NCBI GenBank assembly: GCA_036744635.1
Contig: DAIOHQ010000270.1
Location: forward strand, 1-6,208
Origin: DAIOHQ01 sp036744635
GTDB lineage: Bacteria; Planctomycetota; Phycisphaerae; Tepidisphaerales; Tepidisphaeraceae
DNA length: 6,208 bases
Reading direction: 5' to 3'
The translations under genes and the position numbers were made by a program. Each line of letters starts with the position of its first letter. Position 1 is the stretch's first letter. Shown here piece after piece: positions 5,728 through 6,208 of the stretch. The notes under the pieces are model-generated. The model had not been told where the DNA came from. It worked only from the letters and a program-made list of their open reading frames with translations, and made no database searches.

Positions 5728-5924
5728 AGGCGTTCTTCGTGAAGAGAAGCAGATAGGCCGCAGTAATACAGTCACGGCCCATCACAAGTTCGGTCGGGAT
5801 GAAGCGCCCATGATCTACGGCATCTGGCCGATGGGCGGCCCTACCACAATTTGTATCGGCTTCGCCACAGGCTCACTTTGCGCGTGAAGAGCAGATTCAG
5901 AAATGGCATACGGCGAGGAACACG
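5728..5924. other. Upstream region of the sigma gene, no secure gene
   Basis: This stretch should carry the sigma promoter, but I find no strong -35/-10 pair; TATTAC on the minus strand near 5762-5768 is a poor candidate. A short palindrome, GGCCG (5826-5830) with CGGCC (5836-5840), has a five-base loop. A 25-codon frame (5810-5887, plus) starting MIYGIWPMGG has no family resemblance that I can see and is not called as a gene. Confidence 0.5.
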
Positions 5925-6208
5925 ATGATTATTTCCAAGGGTTTGCCTTGGGGCAATCAGGGAAATGCACAGCAGCGGCCATCAGGCGCTGATTTGGAAG
6001 CAGCGGTGACGGATATGCGGCCTGTTCCGGCAACACATGCAGCGTCATCGAAGAGCACAAAGAGATTGGACAAAGTGCTCAAGAATGCGAAGCACCGCAG
6101 CGGAATCGACGCAGCTTGCCTGATCGTTACAGACGCACTATTGCCGCAGAAAAGGGTAGTGGGTCAGTTTGGGTGCCACAGGTCGGCGTACTCGCAGACC
6201 TGTGTCTT
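5925..6208 (+). CDS. Weak open-ended reading frame, unrecognised, may not be coding
   Basis: From ATG 5925 the frame is open for 94 codons to the window edge, with GAGGA five bases upstream as a fair ribosome site. The product starts MIISKGLPWGNQGN and contains a basic stretch near residues 45-58 (SKSTKRLDKVLKNAKH). I recognise no family, membrane segment or motif. Codon use is less biased to G or C at third positions than in the five secure genes. The last 11 or so codons run through a hairpin repeat, which argues against a true gene or points to a disrupted one. A competing frame at 5903 (29 codons, TGA at 5990) stays open again after its stop to the edge, so a decayed gene is another reading. 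Confidence 0.2.
   Translation, partial: MIISKGLPWGNQGNAQQRPSGADLEAAVTDMRPVPATHAASSKSTKRLDKVLKNAKHRSGIDAACLIVTDALLPQKRVVGQFGCHRSAYSQTCV
6177..6204. repeat. Imperfect hairpin, probable dispersed planctomycete-type repeat
   Basis: CACAGGTCGGCG (6177-6188) pairs with CGCAGACCTGTG (6193-6204) over a TACT loop: 12 bp with one G-A mismatch. It is flanked by GGGTGC on the left and TCTT at the window edge. Stem length and small loop match the other intergenic palindromes here, although the stem sequence differs. It may be the edge of a longer repeat cut by the window. Confidence 0.55.

Noticed and set aside
4948..5742. 264-codon plus-strand frame opposite the sigma gene
   Set aside because: It is antisense to a clearly conserved sigma-70 protein and its product is a low-complexity Leu, Asp and Ala mixture.
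5810..5887. 25-codon plus-strand peptide MIYGIWPMGG, considered as a leader peptide
   Set aside because: There is no gene following it on the same strand that it could control, no attenuator structure, and only chance-level support for the start.

Overview
The window is GC-rich chromosomal DNA with five convincing protein genes. None is a mobile-element, defence or CRISPR gene. Short dispersed hairpin repeats fill the gaps between genes. Read on the minus strand they give the pseudo-peptide strings 'GQTFLSV', 'CPT' and 'TGFQPV', which are familiar from Planctomycetota genomes and their bins. Together with a short primary-like sigma factor, a SPOR-type membrane protein starting 'MAKGKHAAALFEV' and a secreted unknown, this points to a planctomycete, perhaps class Phycisphaerae. 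The phylum is inferred with moderate confidence and the class with low confidence.

Layout from left to right: a secreted protein of unknown function (minus, 976 to 65), with a good Shine-Dalgarno sequence and a possible terminator at its end; composite repeat A (1042-1234); a single-pass membrane protein with a C-terminal SPOR-like domain (minus, 2185 to 1241); a divergent 230-bp promoter gap; a membrane-anchored alpha/beta-hydrolase-fold protein (plus, 2416-3435) whose catalytic residues look lost; a convergent gap (3436-3602) with two strong palindromes that can end transcription from both sides; DNA polymerase III subunit delta, holA (minus, 4550 to 3603); composite repeat B (4606-4830); a terminator; a 274-residue sigma-70 family factor (minus, 5727 to 4903); and 481 bp with no secure gene, holding a weak open-ended reading frame and a terminal hairpin.

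The genes do not form one pathway. holA and the sigma factor are housekeeping information-processing genes, each apparently transcribed on its own. The SPOR protein and the hydrolase-fold protein are divergent membrane proteins that could share a control region.

The strongest unexplained structure is the pair of composite repeats A and B. Each has a related 55-bp leader followed by tandem units of about 58 bp carrying tetraloop hairpins. Each sits in the same orientation just upstream of the promoter-proximal region of a minus-strand gene. I see no clear new enzymatic or defence system. The most noteworthy items are this repeat architecture and the hydrolase-fold protein without a nucleophile.
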